From positions 1-13,731 of the forward strand of contig CAKSEO010000059.1 in the NCBI GenBank assembly GCA_934446565.1: a stretch of DNA of 13,731 nt. The letters are read 5' to 3'. Shown here one piece after another: positions 13,634 to 13,731 of this stretch. Position 1 is the first letter of the stretch. Every line of letters begins with the position of its first letter. The notes below the pieces were generated by a model. The model was not told the DNA's origin and ran no database searches. It worked only from the letters and a program-made list of their open reading frames with translations. Made by a program: the position numbers and the translations under genes. Source of the DNA: an uncultured Oscillospiraceae bacterium (GTDB lineage Bacteria; Bacillota; Clostridia; Oscillospirales; Ruminococcaceae).

Positions 13634-13731
13634 ATGTTGAGCAGAGAACAAAAAGAAAGAAGCCAGAGTGAAATAATCTGCATAGACGACCTTGTGCCGG
13701 AAAACCATCTGCTGCGAAAGATAGACGAAAC
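13634..13731 (+). CDS. Transposase N-terminus, IS1182-type (partial, cut by window end)
   Basis: Only the first 32 codons are in the window, starting MLSREQKERSQ and continuing into IDDLVPENHLLRKIDE. That last motif is typical of the N-terminal DUF772-type domain of IS1182/IS5-like DDE transposases. An AAGGGTGA box precedes the ATG and an extended -10 promoter lies 18 bases upstream. It is the only gene on the plus strand. The element's terminal inverted repeat cannot be identified without the other end; it should lie within about 13412-13600. Confidence 0.72.
   Translation, partial: MLSREQKERSQSEIICIDDLVPENHLLRKIDE

Noticed and set aside
1..13731. CRISPR array, tRNA or rRNA genes, prophage or defence genes
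   Set aside because: No regularly spaced direct repeats, cloverleaf-like tRNA sequence, rRNA signature or relevant protein motif was seen on either strand.

Overview
The window looks like a catabolic gene cluster from a Gram-positive anaerobe of the Clostridia, probably a gut Oscillospirales/Ruminococcaceae-type organism. This is inferred from strong AGGAGG ribosome binding sites, near-consensus sigma-A promoters with 17-bp spacers, a lipoprotein with a Ser/Ala/Glu-rich linker, a moderately GC-rich coding sequence and an iron-type alcohol dehydrogenase. No rRNA, tRNA or CRISPR array is visible. All eleven complete genes are on the minus strand. A plus-strand transposase starts at the right edge.

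Read in the direction of transcription (right to left), the layout is: iron-containing alcohol dehydrogenase (12989-11856); an M20 amidohydrolase of the beta-ureidopropionase/allantoate amidohydrolase type (11656-10394); a four-gene ABC importer of ATPase, two permeases and a lipoprotein (9936-6240); dihydropyrimidinase (6000-4639); a PreA-type dihydropyrimidine dehydrogenase (4612-3128); a PucR-family regulator (3068-1857); a class III aminotransferase (1870-548); and a small unknown protein (528-115). Promoters are visible before the alcohol dehydrogenase, the amidohydrolase and the ABC operon. Genes from 6000 to 115 are closely spaced and probably form one unit or continue from the transporter operon.

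Together the enzymes make a coherent reductive pyrimidine degradation route. PreA reduces uracil to dihydrouracil, dihydropyrimidinase opens the ring to N-carbamoyl-beta-alanine, and the M20 hydrolase releases beta-alanine, CO2 and ammonia. The aminotransferase makes malonic semialdehyde, and the iron alcohol dehydrogenase would reduce that to 3-hydroxypropionate. The ABC importer probably brings in a pyrimidine or related compound. The PucR-type protein is the likely regulator.

The most striking observation is that the importer's substrate-binding lipoprotein appears circularly permuted: the segment that is N-terminal in ordinary NMT1/THI5-like binding proteins is at its C-terminus, after the segment that normally follows it. 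Other points of interest are: a PreA carrying an extra N-terminal iron-sulfur domain, with no PreT partner in the window; a terminator directly in front of the ABC operon's ribosome binding site; paired TGTGC-N4/5-GCACA palindromes upstream of two promoters; and a 66-bp inverted repeat near both edges that brackets the whole cluster, with hairpin-rich DNA leading to the transposase.
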